DNA of 64,000 nucleotides from Gigaspora margarita (GCA_009809945.1 WTPW01000489.1:269173-333172); one strand, 5' to 3'; numbered from the stretch's first letter, positions 36,000-48,699 are shown. Numbers and translations: made by a program. The notes: generated by a model from the sequence alone, not told the origin.

Positions 36000-37785
36000 T
36001 TTGCTATATACTCAGTTTGTTTATTTGCAAATTGGGTTTGTATTACTTGAAAATATGGGTTATACTATATTATCTGCAAATTCAGGTTTGTACTACTCTT
36101 GATATAATCACATATAAATATATATTTATCATAATATGATAATGCAAAATGCAATAAATGGGTTCATGCTTCTTCAAGTATTCTATAAATTCTAGCCCAG
36201 ATATATATTTGTCCTTATTAAAGCACTTTTTTATTATTTACTAAATGCATATTGTAAAGTTTTGGTCCCTATAGAGTGCACTTAGAGAAGTTTCTCAGTA
36301 ATACATAATTATTATTAGTAGTTTATTACAATTAAGAACTTTATAATTATTAAAAATTGAGAAATAATGCATGTCAATTCAAAGTCAACATAAATTCAAA
36401 AATAATACAGAACATTAAGTATATAATGGTCTATTAAAATCAAATATAGTAATTTTGTTTATATCAACCCATTTGAATTTGTTTAAATTTATGTTAATAG
36501 TGATATTAACGAAGAAATTATATTAAAATTGATATATATAAGAGAATTTTAAATATATAAAAATTTATAAAAATTCATTTTGTGGCTTAGGTTGATATTA
36601 ATGGGGTTGATATGAATGAGGGATGACTGTATTAGTTAACAGTAAGACAGTTGCTTTACAAAACAAGTAGTCATATTACTTATAAACAAGTAGGTGGTTT
36701 GGTAATTATTCAAATGATTTGCAATACTAATATACTAATACTTATTCTTGAAACAACTGTTTAGAATTTATTAATTGGAACCAAAATTGGATAATAATTA
36801 ACTATACTATTTATAATATATTGAAAAAGTTAAATAAAAACAACTATAGTAGTTCTCAGTATATTGAGAAATCAACCAAACAATATAATAACATAGTCAT
36901 ATAAACAATAAATTACAATAAACAATCATACTACTTATGCTACTTTATTTGGTAAACAAATTATTTGAAATTATTAAAGATAACTTTTTTTAAAGTTCAA
37001 TGTCTTATTATTTATATGAACTATTAAAGCCATTTTATCTATTTAATTAATTAAAATAGATTTAATATTAAAACAAATGCATTCTATTTAATGCTCTAAT
37101 TCATTAAAATCAATGAATAACTTTAATTTATAAAATCAATAAAGCTATTAAAATCATTAAAACTATTAAACCTATAAGAAATCTAATTGCTGAATTGCAG
37201 TAATTTAATAGCCTGACAGGACACTAAAAAATGCATGGATAACTCAGATTTGAATTTGTATAATTCCAGCCAAAAATGATGCATAGAAATAGACCAAATT
37301 TTAAAAAAATTTACTATATAAAAACGTAATATCTGATGAATTTCTATCTCAAATTTCCTTTTTCAGTAACATGTAAGTTATTAATGTATTCTTTGAGGTC
37401 CTGGCCTGACTATTAATCTTGACTGCACCACCTTAATCATTATGTGATCACTAATGATCATCACTAATTGTGGAATTTTTTAAAATAATTTTGGTTTACT
37501 TCGGATCCTGATTCTTAAAATCCCAACACGCAAATTCAAAAAATCCTAAAAATATCAAAAATTGCTTTCAAGATTTTAATTTTAGTTTCTAAAAAATCTA
37601 TATATAAAACCAATTATTTTTATAGACACAGATAGTAAATAATCAAAAAAAAATTTTTAAAGTTTGGCGTAAACTGACCCAGCTGGGTACTGGGAACCAA
37701 TTTATAGCTTTACCTATATATTGATATTTGTTAATCGAACCTCATATTAATATAATTATCGCTATAAATTTTACTAAAATAAAAT
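36000..37785. other. AT-rich region without a recognised gene
   Basis: No supported frame. Minor features: GAGAAATAATGCATG facing CTCAGTAATACATAAT near 36290-36370, and mixed A/T repeats. Nothing suggested an RNA gene. Confidence 0.5.
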
Positions 37786-37790
37786 TATAT

Positions 37791-38128
37791 TTGGGAGGGC
37801 CACAGCAAAAAGTGGCTTTGGGAAAATCACATGACTTTGAGGAAATCACCATTAAAATTAGTAAATGATTATTTTAAATTAAATTTGGGGAGCAGGTACT
37901 TCCACACCCGATTTTGGTATTTCCACACTTTTTGATCACATGCATCTTAAAATAAAGTGTATTATTGTTATAGAAAAAACGAAGTATTACAGTATATTAT
38001 CGTGGTATTGTGTAAATTCACAATCATAGTTTAATATATTGACAATTAAAAATTGTTTTTATAAAAATAATAATTGTTAGACGTCATTATATAAAATCTT
38101 AAAAGCCATTTTGGCTGTGGGCTCCCCA
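37791..38128. mobile_element. TIR element GGGAGG-CCACAGCAAAAAGTGGC
   Basis: The left end GGGAGGGCCACAGCAAAAAG, then TGGCTTT, and the right end AAAAGCCATTTTGGCTGTGG, then GCTCCCC, are inverted with few mismatches. The interior (~280 bp) contains ACTTCCACACCCGATTTTGG and no frame. No clean target duplication was found. Confidence 0.65.
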
Positions 38129-38159
38129 TTTTTTGAAATAAGTAATTAACAAATAATAT

Positions 38160-38345
38160 GGTGTTTTTTAAATTGAACCTTTAAAATAGCTTTACATTGA
38201 AATAGGGCTATTTTTATTCTTTTTTTTTAAAAAACTAAAAAAATATTAATCAAACTGAAACAACTTTTTTATAAAAATATTAAAAAAAAATAGCTCTATT
38301 TCATTGTAGAGCTAGTCTAGAGGTTCAATTTTTTTTAAAAAAGCA
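38160..38345. repeat. Foldback, ~186 bp
   Basis: TTTTTTAAATTGAACCTTTA and CATTGAAATAGGGCTATTTT on the left pair with AAATAGCTCTATTTCATTGT and GAGGTTCAATTTTTTTTAAA on the right. The loop is A/T-rich. Confidence 0.65.
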
Positions 38346-38369
38346 TTCTATTTTGTTAATCAATAAATG

Positions 38370-38589
38370 TGGCAGATTAAAACGAAATCAGATTAAAATG
38401 AAACTGGGGACCTCTCTTGCTCACCTTTAAAGCTTATAAAACCCACATATACTTGTTTATTAATAACCCTAACCCTAAACCCTAACCCTAAACCTAAAAC
38501 AACCCCAAAAATGTCTCCTAAAAAATTTTAAAATTTTGCTTAAAAAATAGAAAAATTTCATTTTAATCCGATTTCATTTTAATCTGTCA
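38370..38589. mobile_element. 220-bp MITE with 9-bp target duplication and telomere-like core
   Basis: CAATAAATG flanks both sides (38361-38369 and 38590-38598). The ends pair over ~33 bp (TGGCAGATTAAAACGAAATC left; GATTTCATTTTAATCTGTCA right). The core holds TAACCCTAACCCTAAACCCT. A 9-bp duplication with long TIRs suits MULE-type mobilisation. Confidence 0.85.
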
Positions 38590-38891
38590 CAATAAATGCA
38601 ATTTTTTGATGCTCATAAAAAAATCCGTGATGATCATTAGTGACCCTGTCTATATTTGATTTTAAAAGGCATTGCACACCCTACCGGAACATACATACAC
38701 TAAGTGTACGTTTAGTTTATTTACTAAAAAAATTTATAATAATGTTTATATATAATTTTTTAAATCAGCGTTTTTTACATAAATTTATATATCAAATTAA
38801 GGTGCATCATTTAATAAGTACATCAGCCAGAAAGAATATACTATGCTTAGTATACAAATATAAAAATAATCTATATACACAAATTCAGATG

Positions 38892-38936
38892 TTCAACGCG
38901 TCTAACATCATGTGATTTGTTATACAACGCGTTGAA
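38892..38936. repeat. Hairpin TTCAACGCGT downstream of the kinase gene
   Basis: A perfect 10-bp inverted pair (TTCAACGCGT / ACGCGTTGAA) with a 25-bp loop lies ~60 bp beyond the predicted kinase stop. ACGCGT is rare in this AT-rich DNA. It may act in the 3' untranslated region or be chance. Confidence 0.4.
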
Positions 38937-38994
38937 ATAGATAGCGAGCTTATTAAATTGTTAATGGTTTGGAAAGCTCAAGTTGTATAATCTA

Positions 38995-41485
38995 TCAGTT
39001 TGCGCTAACTACAATTCTGGTGGATTTTTTCGGAAATTTTGTATTCGCAATATTCAATAAACCGTTGTAAATTCTTGGATTCATATGTCGGGACAAATCA
39101 TTAAGAAGATGGCATAACAAAATAAAAATAATAGCAGGAAAAACTTTTACAATCAAATTGATTAATTTATCTACACGAAAAGAAAATAAATTATTTAAGA
39201 CATTGTGATAATATTATGCAATAATTTAAAAAAAATCGCAAACCTGGATGGTTATCATAAAATTGTTCAATAACTTCCAATATATTTTCTAAATCATGAT
39301 CAACCGTTGCATTATCTGATACATTTTCATTACATTCACTCTTTAAGGTGTATATGTACAAGAATTAAAATAAAAAACAATATATATGTGCTTTAATTTG
39401 AATAGAATAAATATAATTTACCTTATTTGATTCTTCATAAATTAAAAGTTTAGGTTAAAGTTAAATTAAACAATAAATGTCTGTGTTATTATGCCATTAA
39501 TTAAAAGAAAATTACAGACCTGGATGATTTTCTAAACCATGTTCAACCGTTGTGTTATCTGATACAATTTCATTACATCCATTCTTAAGCTGTATTTGTT
39601 TAAATTACAAAAATTAAAGTAAGAAATAATATATATTGTTTAAAATAGAAATTGAACAAATAAAGTTTACCTTATTAGATTCTGCATAAATTTAAAAAGT
39701 ATAGGTTAAAATTAAATTAAACATGCTTTTATTTAAAAATACAACTCACAAACCTGAATTGTCACCATAAGATTGTTCACTAACATTCATTACAATTTTT
39801 AAATCATGATCAATTGTTGTGTTATCTGATACAGTTTCATTACATTCATTCTTTAAGGTGTATGTGTCAAGAATTAAGTAAGAAATAAATATGTGTTTAA
39901 AAGTAATAGAGCCAATATAATTTACCTTGGTAGATTCTGCGTAAATTATAATTTGGTTAAAATTGAATTAAACCATAAATTTTTGTGTTATCTAATAGAA
40001 ATTGGTTTGAAATAACAAATATTTATTAAAAGTAAATTTTATCACCTAATTTAGTAGTATCTTTCCACTCTTTACCCGATATAACATCATCTTTATGTAT
40101 CAATTCATAAACTCGATTAATATCAGGTCGTTTTTCCGGATTCCCGTCCCAACATTCCTTATAGATCTCAACGTAAGATTGAGTTGATCCAGCCACTGGT
40201 TCTTCACGTTTGCCACCTATAATTCTTAACGCTTCTACACACTTATTCCCTTCCGGCATTCTTTGTATTCCTTGGTCATTTCTTGAAATTTCCCACATTA
40301 TTACTCCAAGACTATATATATCAGAAGAGTAACTATAAATTTCCCCAAACGTTTCGCATAATCTATTTAATATAATTGGATCCGTGAATTTAGTACGTCC
40401 TTTTACATGTTGATTTGATATACTATGGCGAGAAACAACTCTGGAAAGCCCAAAATCAGTAATAATTGCTCTGAAACCAAATTTGCAGTTATCACTTTTA
40501 ATAACCACATTCCCTGTGTGCTAAAATAAAGTAATTATTAGTGCCTATTTCAAGAAAAGTTGTAAAAACAACTATTTTGAGATGTAAAACTTACTAAGTC
40601 ACGGTGTAAGATTTTATTTTTGTGTAAAAAACGAAGCCCACACGTGATATGTCGTGCAATAATAACCTTATGTTCCCACTCTAAACAGTTTTGAATTAAG
40701 TAATCTTGTAAGTCACCTTTATCTGCATATTCCAATATTAGGAAAAACTCTTCCTGTACTAAATATAATGAAATGTTATGAGTATTGTGCTAATACTTAT
40801 TAAGTAAGGATTGGAAATGTCCCACAATTTTGGGTGATTATTGGCCAAAGTTAATCGGGAACGTTATTAATACTGAATTAAGAGAATTTTAGGTAGTTCC
40901 AATCCCTACTATAAAGATTATAAATATACTTTACATACAGTCTTTCGATGCTCGACTAGATTCGATAGAGAAAAAAGTTTTCTTTATAGTTAACGTCTAC
41001 AAGACCAAATTTAAATAATTACATACATAATTACCATCATACCTTGATATGCCACAAAATTCAATGACATGTTTGTGATCAGTATCATTTATATAATTCT
41101 TTATAGAATAAAATGCCTTAATCTACATAATTTGAAATAGAAGAATAGAGAAGTTAGATGTACATTTAAAGATAATGAAAATATAACAAACCAATTTTAC
41201 CTCTTTTACGAGTTCTTCATGTTCAAATGGTTCCATTCTTATTGAATAAGATAAAACCTGTTTTAAAACTACATATCTTTCTTTCGTTTTCCATAAAGTT
41301 TTCCGAATAACACCCGAACTTCCAGTGGCAAGACATATTGAATTCTTATGATCAAACTCGGAGTAATTAATTGAATTAATATTATTATTTTTAATCATCA
41401 TGTCAATCCAAGTTTTTCTAGATTCTCCATCATGTCCAGAATGCGAAATCGTGTCGAGAGGGGAAATGGATTGTTCTGACTGCAT
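38995..41485 (-). CDS. Tyrosine-kinase-like protein kinase, 11 exons, 492 aa
   Basis: Predicted exons (minus): 41485-41201, 41122-41035, 40758-40595, 40520-40046, 39936-39926, 39850-39754, 39681-39671, 39583-39520, 39432-39422, 39340-39244, 39170-38995. All introns are GT-AG, and the joined frame is 1,479 nt without a stop. Kinase features: glycine loop ATGSSGVIRK, VVLKQV lysine, hinge ILEYADKGDL, catalytic loop HRDLHTGNVV (the D is codon-split from HTG by an intron), ITDFGLS, then SSDIYSLGVIMWEI and RPD near the end. All key catalytic residues are present, so it is probably active. The family is the TKL-type kinases expanded in Glomeromycotina. After residue ~337 three acidic modules follow (ESTKNECNETVSDNTTIDHD-like), then a 58-residue tail with a hydrophobic VFPAIIFILLCHLL. 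If exon 4 is instead read through, the protein ends 6 residues later (GDKIYF, stop at 40026). The start ATG is the first in frame and has a TATATATTGC ~70 bp upstream. Confidence 0.8.
39244..39936 (-). repeat. Three-fold tandem exon-pair repeat in the kinase gene
   Basis: Each unit of ~250 bp holds an 11-nt microexon (AATCTACCAAG, AATCTAATAAG, AATCAAATAAG) and a larger exon (97, 64, 97 nt), with their introns. All units have matching phases (microexon entered with one carried base, larger exon phase 0), so any whole number of units keeps the frame. Exon sequence is better kept than intron sequence. The middle larger exon lacks 33 nt (11 codons), again in frame. Confidence 0.75.
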
Positions 41486-41549
41486 AATGTTTGTAATGTT
41501 TGCAAGAAAAATTCGGAAAGATATATATTAAGTTTTATGCAAATGCTCG

Positions 41550-41570
41550 TAAATGCAATATATAGCACTC
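41550..41570 (-). promoter_or_regulatory. TATA-like element upstream of the kinase start
   Basis: On the minus strand, GTGCTATATATTGCATTTAC lies about 70-85 bp before the predicted ATG and is followed by an A/T-rich leader. The position is compatible with a core promoter, but in DNA this AT-rich the match has little weight. Confidence 0.3.
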
Positions 41571-41624
41571 GAAATTTGTAAAGTCCATTGTGTTACATCA
41601 TCAATGAATTAAGGCCACGCCAAG

Positions 41625-41825
41625 TTAAAACTATGTTTAACATAACCCCCCTCTTTTTGAGCCTCAGATAGAGGGGGTAATAAACATCATTTAATATAAA
41701 AATCATATTAACTGTTCAAAAAAAAATTTTTTTTTAGCCAATCAAAATCTCATGTTTTTTACCCCCCCCCCCCCCATGTTTAGAGTTGCAGATCATTTAT
41801 TAGTGTTATGTTAAACATAGAATCA
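41625..41825. mobile_element. ~200-bp foldback, ACTATGTTTAACATAAC ends
   Basis: The left CTATGTTTAACATAACCCCC is matched inversely by GTTATGTTAAACATAG at the right. Inside, GAGGGGGTAA faces TTACCCCCCCC with a C run of about 14. It lies upstream of the kinase start, outside the core promoter. No clear duplication. Confidence 0.6.
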
Positions 41826-42035
41826 AATTGGAACGTCCTAAGTAATCAAAGACCCCAACTAAAAATTGTTTCTAACCTTAAAATTTAGAGGTTAATTTTT
41901 ATAATAAATTTTTAGAGGTTAATTTTTATAATAAATTTTTAATTTTTATAAACTGCTAATTGTCATAAAGTCAAAAAAATTTATACCCTAAATCACTTTT
42001 AAATGTATGCAATAAAAGACCTACAAGTCGGCAGT

Positions 42036-42204
42036 CGCTAATTATCACTATTTAATCGCTAGTTATCACTATTTAATGCTATTTATCACTATTTAATCGC
42101 AAATTATCACTATTTAATCGCTAATTATCACTATTTAGTCGCTAAGTATCACTATTTAATCGCTAATTATCATTATTTAATCGCTAATTATCACTATATA
42201 ATCA
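42036..42204 (+). repeat. 21-bp minisatellite TCGCTAATTATCACTATTTAA
   Basis: About eight tandem copies with one shortened unit and few substitutions. It lies in non-coding DNA upstream of the kinase. A pair of ~27-bp repeats (GGTTAATTTTTATAATAAAT) precedes it at 41891-41945. Confidence 0.85.
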
Positions 42205-42219
42205 CTGTCGTGGATTAAA

Positions 42220-45200
42220 ATAATAAAAAATGAGCCCCAAAATTTGTATTTTTTGTGGCTTATCTACATATTTAATTAAACTATAGAAATATTCATTTGA
42301 ATTTGAGTTTATTTTAATGTTACAATTATTGGTAGAAAGATAATTATTGGTAATACAATAAACTGAATTTTCATCTCAAAATTTCTATAAAGTTCACTAT
42401 ACGAATTACTATATGCAGAGTTTTATAAAATGCAAGTACGATAATTTATGCGAGTTTTATTTTAGGGTTGTTTTTTTTAGGGAATTTTTATTTTTATTCG
42501 GTTTTACTGCATAATTTATAAATAGTTAGTAATTAATTAAAAACCATCAAATCAGACTGTGGATGATTCCTTCTACAGTTATCTAATTTTATTTCAAATT
42601 TGTATTAAGGCACTCCTACTTTTTTTAGTTATAAAGGAAGTACTGTAGAGATTTCAATTTCGTTAGTTTTTTGTTTTATTTCCTTATTTTATACGCCTTA
42701 TTATTTTGTTATTTTTGTAGTTAGTTACTGTAGTAAAAGTTTTGTCTATATTTTATTTTCGCGCGAATGAAATTTAAATATATCTTACAAATTTTTACCA
42801 ATAAAAATTTTAAATATTATTTGCTGCACCTAGAATGTAATCAAGTCTAAATATCTATATTCACTATCTAAATTCAACGTCAAAATATCATATTAAAATA
42901 GGTTGGTTTTAAAGTAAACGTATTTATTTCAATTAATAAAATTGTATAAAACAATGTTTTAGCATTTGAATTTTAAAGGGAAAGAAAGCAAAAAATATGC
43001 AATTTTATTTTAAAAAAAACATTTGCAGAACAATTTATGTGATATAATTCTCTCTGTACGTATGTGCAATCGCTAATATTTACGCTTACCGAAATTTATT
43101 TTTACCACAAAGGTTATGGATTTCTTTTTTAGCAACAAAGTTTTAATGTCAATCAACTCTTCTATTCCAAAAACAATTCGTTATTTTTTTATCTTACATG
43201 AAAAAACGAATTTGTATTATAATTTTTAATATAAAGGTTGTGTATAAATATTTATATAGTTTAATAGTAATATGGAAACCAATTTCCCAAATCATATAGT
43301 AAAAAAATGGTTGTTTTTTTTTTAAAGTTTAAAATTTCAGCTCTTAATTAAGTCTTTTAATTTTTGAAAATCTATCAGACCTTTAACAAAAAGAAAAGTC
43401 AACTGCCATATTTTATGTCTATAAAATTTAATTTCATATTATATTTCAACTATTAATACTTTATATTGTAGGGAGACTAGATTACAATATTTCAGAATAT
43501 TATAGTAAAATTTGCTCTATTTATTATATAAAATTTCTGTTTTTATGTGAATTGCTAATTATTTTATTTGTATTTGTTGATTGAACAATCTGGACAAAAT
43601 TAAATCATAAATTAAATATAAAATTTGGCTTTATAACTTGCATTGTATGGACAGTCTACTGATCTATTTAACATTTGGGCTTTCTTGAAATTAAATAATT
43701 ATCTCTAATGAAGCATTAGATTGATAAAATTATGTCAATAAGATCAATACTAATTATTAAATGAAAAAATTTATAAATTTTTATGAAACAATACAGCAAT
43801 ATATGGAGTGGCTTATATTAAAAGGACTCATTTTGACAATTTTTTAAAAAATAGTTATTTGATATTTGAATAGATATATATTCAATAAAAAGTTTGCTAC
43901 AAGTAACAGAAATTAATTATATAATAAAAAAATGAACTTAAAACAAAAAATATATATATAAATGTAATTTTTTATATGTCAAAATTGGTCTTTACACTCT
44001 ATATAGTTTTAAGTTACTTAGTTAACAAACTATTCCAGTGCAAAATGGATGTTTATTGCACTAAAAGTTTACTATGTGTTTACTAACAAAATATATTGGG
44101 CATGTAAATGACTGCACTGCAGCTTGTTTAGCTATAAACATAGATGATAGATATATTTTAATAAAAAATTTAATCGGAATATTTAAGATGTGGATTATGC
44201 CCAGTCATAATTAATACAAATATATTGTTATAATTTGTTTATATATTATGTTGTGTAAGGCTAACATAGTAGCTCTGAAGTTTTTCAAGGATTGCATTAT
44301 ACAAAAATGTAGTTGTTCCATTAATAAAAAAGAGAAGTACCAATCAAATTATGAGCAGCTTAGTAAAATCGATATACTTTTTATTATTATTTCCTTTTGC
44401 TTTGATAAGTATGATTACTCTATAGTAATAATTGAAGCTAAAAATATACAATCATGTATATTGTTTTTCCAACAAGTTGTGACAACATGATACTTAAAAT
44501 AGAAAAAAGTGGCAATATGATACTTAAAATAGAAAAAAGTAAATTATATAAACAAACTTAAAAATACTTATTTGATTAAGATTAGATCTGTTTTTTTTAT
44601 AACTAGTTCTAGCCATCAGATCAAATAATTTCTTTACTAATTTTCACTATTTTTTATTATTAATTATAACAGATTAAAAATAAATTTTGTATAGTATAGT
44701 TGTTCTACCTATAATTACTTGGTTTGTATTATACAAAAAATGTGTTTATAAAGACTTTACTATAATAAGCTTATATAGAAGTATTTTTTATAAGTTTCTT
44801 AATAAATTTTTTAAAATTTAATATGAAAATATGGAATTTGTAATTATATAGAAGGTGATTATAGAGGAGTACTACTATATAATTAGACAAGCTGCCAAAA
44901 AATACAATTGTTGAAAATATAGTCACTCCTGGCTATAGTTACACCTTTGGGCCCCCAAAAATACATGATTATAGCAAAGAGTGTAATTATAGATAAATTT
45001 ATAAAAAAGCTATCCAAAATTAATTTTTTGGTTTTTATATAATCTAATTTTAAATCAGCCAATAATGCATATAATCATTCCAGGTAGATTTGTGGTCCAA
45101 CCCTTTTTTATATTACAATATTACTACTTAGTTTGGGTTTGGAAATTAGGATTTCTACCTAATTTGGGTTTATAATCAAACCCAAATATAAGTTCTATTT

Positions 45201-45640
45201 TGGTGAACAATATCAAATTCAAAAACAACCAATTTTATATTTAAGGTGACCATATCTAATTCTGTGAATTTTTTTTTGTACATATAAAAGTTCTTTAAAA
45301 AATTGTATTTATTTGTAAAATTTATATTTAAAATATATAATCAATTTATTATTTAACTGTAAAATTTTTTTATATTTTATATACTAAAAAATTTTTTAAT
45401 AATAAAAGTTAAACCTGTATAATTAATAAGATTTTAAAAGTCACAGTCCTAATTCTGTAGATATATAATAGATATAATTTTTTGTTATTAAATAAATTGA
45501 ACAACTTTACTAAATAATATGTTTGTTATGCTAAATTACATATAATATAAAATTTTTACAGAGTTTAGACAAGATTTTATTAATAGATTGGCTGCCTTAA
45601 TTTAAGGTATGCATAAAAAATCAATTTTATTTCCATGGAC
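42220..45640. other. Long AT-rich region without a recognised gene
   Basis: Nothing bounded was found in most of this stretch. An 80-codon frame at 44248-44490 has a mixed composition (cysteines, lysines, hydrophobic IDILFIIISFCF segment) but no known domain and no neighbouring exons, so I leave it uncalled. Around 44870-45010 phrases like TATAGTCACTCCTGGCTATA recall the TA-flanked MITE at 55734. Confidence 0.5.
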
Positions 45641-45658
45641 CATATAACTTGGGACTAT

Positions 45659-46066
45659 GTGATTCAATTTGGATAATTTTGGTACTATTCAAATCATCTT
45701 ACTGAGACAAATCAAATAATGCTAAAATCATTCAAATTGGATCACAAAGTCACATGATACACAATCTGCAGAAATAGATTTAATCATAGAAAATACCTTA
45801 TATCTCTGGATTCTGTAATCCAATTTGGATAATTTTAGCTCTATTAGATTCCTCTTAGTGAGGCAATTCGAATAATACCAAAATTATCCAAATTGGATCA
45901 CAGGATTATGAGTTACAACATCCTATAAAAATATATTTGATCTTAAAAAATAATAAATTTATCTTATATCTCAGGATATTGTGACCTAATTTGGCTAATT
46001 TTGGTACAATTAGAACCATCTCAGTGAGATGATTCAAATGATACCAAAATTATCCAATTGGATCAT
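45659..46066. repeat. Tandem trio of ~87-bp hairpins
   Basis: Hairpins at 45659-45745, 45815-45901 and 45981-46066 each fold fully. The arm is GTGATCCAATTTGGATAATT, then TTGGTAC(T/C)ATT, with a tip CTCAGTGAG, and the mirror arm. Spacers of ~70-80 bp share CTTATATCTC(A/T)GGAT. The palindrome family is the one inside the MITE at 3582-4112. Confidence 0.85.
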
Positions 46067-46329
46067 AGAATTATAAGATATTACAAAAATTATAATCCAC
46101 AGAATTAGGAATGATCCTTGGAACTAGGTATGATTGCCTTATAATACTTTGCAAAAAAATATGATCTATGATTTTTGTAAGAAAATTAAGATTGTTATTG
46201 ATCAATTGTTTTGTTTAATGTATTTCTATATTCATTGAAATCTGTAAAATTCTCTTAAAACCAGAATATCATTTAATTTTTTATAATTTTATATGGCACC
46301 ATAATTTGCAGTGGCTGTATTTATCAGAA

Positions 46330-46790
46330 ATGGGGTACAAAGTACATAGTGTATAGTTTGATAGTGAGTTAAGTAGAGTTACAAATTCTAGACATCTTAT
46401 TGGATGATCATTACTGTAATTTTTTATATTTTTATATAAGTTTAAGATACCAATACCAGAAATAGATTGCAATAAAGTTTATAGTTATCTGAAGAATAAA
46501 ATAGTGTATACAAATACTAACCTCTGATTGGGTATAGTCTAAATAGATAGCATTTTGATTTAACTTCACTATTTATATCTCTATATAATCAAGTTATTGG
46601 GCTTTAATGCTTTTGTTAGTTATACAACAAATTATAATCAAAATATTATTGATTAGGAATATTATCAAAATTTAACTATTGTTTTATCATAATAGTACCA
46701 AATTAGCCTTAACAACATCCAGTATTATGTGTAAATTTTTAACAAAATTTTTATAATAAATCAAGTATTATACTAAAATTTTGTTAAGCT
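46330..46790 (+). repeat. Dispersed repeat, copy 2 (pair with 1470-1870)
   Basis: The alignment to the first copy runs in the same direction with numerous substitutions. Landmarks are GGGTACAAAGTACATAGTGT, TGGATGATCATTACTGTAAT and AAATAGATTGCAATAAAGTT. No conserved frame between the copies. Confidence 0.65.
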
Positions 46791-47189
46791 AATAGGTTAT
46801 GTTTGCAAGATCATCTGACTTTATTGCAAATTACATATAAGGGCACTGATATTTATTAGGTAATATTTTAGAGGGTGGGGGTTAAGAAAAACCTTATCTC
46901 ATATAAAAAAATTATAGCTAATCAAATTTAGCTAAGATATTATCTGAGGGTAGGAGGTAGGCCTCTATAGTTAATAGGTATTAGATAATAAATGTCAGCA
47001 CCCTAATTTTGAGCAGTTTGAAGAACAGTAAACCCAGTGATATTTTTATGATTATTACTTTATATAATTAATAATTTAGGCTAAGTAAGGGTTAGTATTA
47101 GGTTAAATAATATAGTTTAGGCCAATTTTGTTAGTATAATATAGCTACTAATCAAACAAGCACAGCTCAATTGCAAAAGTGGAACATGT

Positions 47190-47890
47190 ATTACTACTCT
47201 AGAGCTACAAAGATTAGAAACTGTCAAGCTCAAACACAATATTGTGCACAAAATTTTAACTGAAGCAAGAAGAATGAACTTGAACATGCATTAAGAAGAA
47301 ATAAAGAAGAGCTTACAGTTAATAGAAAAAGGTACAGAAATCATGAGCCTCTTAAATCAAAAAGATCTGATCAGCTTTTGCTAAGAATGTTCTTTTTGGA
47401 GCAGCTAATTGACTACTCAGGAGGTATGCTGGGCACATGGAATCAAATTAGAAAGAGTAAAAAACAAAATGCTATAGGAAGAAAACCAGCATAGTTCACA
47501 GGAGTAGAAGAGTTAATACTGATAGCAAAAGAGTTAAAGTACCCTTCAAGGTAATAGAACCTAACATACTCAGTCCTATAATTACACTCTCTGAAATAAG
47601 TGAAGACAAAAGAGTAAAGGACTGGGTTTTTGTAAATACAACGGAAGAGTATGAAATAGAAAAAGTAGTTCAGAAAAGGTATAAGAAGCATCTATTAATC
47701 AAGCACTAGCAAGCTGTAGTAAGAGAATACAATAGGAGCCTGGTTATTAACAAGTGTAAGGGCTGCGAACTCAATCAGGTAAAAGAAGCAGACTATAATA
47801 ATGTCTGCTTGGTCAAAAAGAGCCAAAGAAAATACAAAATTGCATTTAATGCAAAACTGGTTGAGATTGAACACTCGAGTAATTATGACC
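47190..47890 (+). pseudogene. LINE relic, segment between reverse transcriptase and RNase H
   Basis: Readable but broken pieces include RKPAWFTGVEELILIAKE, KDWVFVNTTEEYEIEKVVQK and INKCKGCELNQVKEADYNN. The C-x-G-C-x2-N pattern and its place before RNase H resemble LINE ORF2 proteins of Glomeromycotina. Stops and frame changes separate the pieces. It continues at 56090-57500 after a long insertion. Confidence 0.55.
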
Positions 47891-48229
47891 ATCACTTTAT
47901 CACTCTGTTAAGTTACTTGGCTAAAATTACGACAAACAAGCACAGGTCAAAATTATACACCCATCAGGAAATTTTATATATAGATATTGATCGATATATA
48001 ACACTTAATCATTTTATATCGATTATAAAATATCATTATATATTAATCAATTGAATAAAATCGATATATATCTAAATTAATATATATCATTTTCTATATT
48101 AAATCATTATATATCTATAAATCGGTTATAATCAGAATTATTTGAAATGATATATAACGATTAACAGATCTTTATCAATTACATAATATTTTGACCATCA
48201 CCGAGTAAAAAAAAAAAAAAAAAAGCATT

Positions 48230-48385
48230 TTGTGCTATTTTTACTCCTCCCTCCCTTTTTTTCTCTCCTCTTCCATTTTTTTTCCTCTCCCTTTTTTTTT
48301 CTCTCTCTCTTTTCTTCTCTCTCTCTTTTCTTCTCTCTTTCTTTTCTTCTCTCTTCTTTTTTTTCTCTTTTTATTTTAATATTTC
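48230..48385 (+). repeat. Polypyrimidine tract
   Basis: About 150 bp of almost pure C/T on the plus strand (TTTCTCTCCTC and CTCTCTCTTTTCTTC phrases), following an A run at 48208-48224. A 64-codon frame here is leucine/serine/phenylalanine filler. Confidence 0.85.
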
Positions 48386-48699
48386 GAATTGTTTCGAAAT
48401 ATTTTAAAGATGGAAAATCAAGCTAGATCAGTAGATCTGTACCTAGATCATACCAAGAATGCATTTGACTAATATTCCAAAATGTTTTAAAATGTTTCAA
48501 TAATCATAGTACAAGATCAGATTAGATTCTTTTTTTTTTTTTTGCTTATAATTTTGATCTTCTATCAATTTTATATTGTTTTTTTGTTTTTGTTTTCATT
48601 TTGATATTTTTTTGGTTTATTTTATTTCATTTAGTTTCATTTAGTTTTGTTTTGTTTTTTTATTTTTTTTCTTTTATTATTATTTAATTTTTTTATTTT

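Noticed and set aside
38640..38915. 91-codon plus-strand frame downstream of the kinase
   Set aside because: No recognisable domain, strong AT bias in codon content and no neighbouring exons; chance remains the simplest explanation.
42036..42204. CRISPR-like array
   Set aside because: The repeats are 21 bp head to tail without unique spacers, in a eukaryotic genome. It is an ordinary minisatellite.
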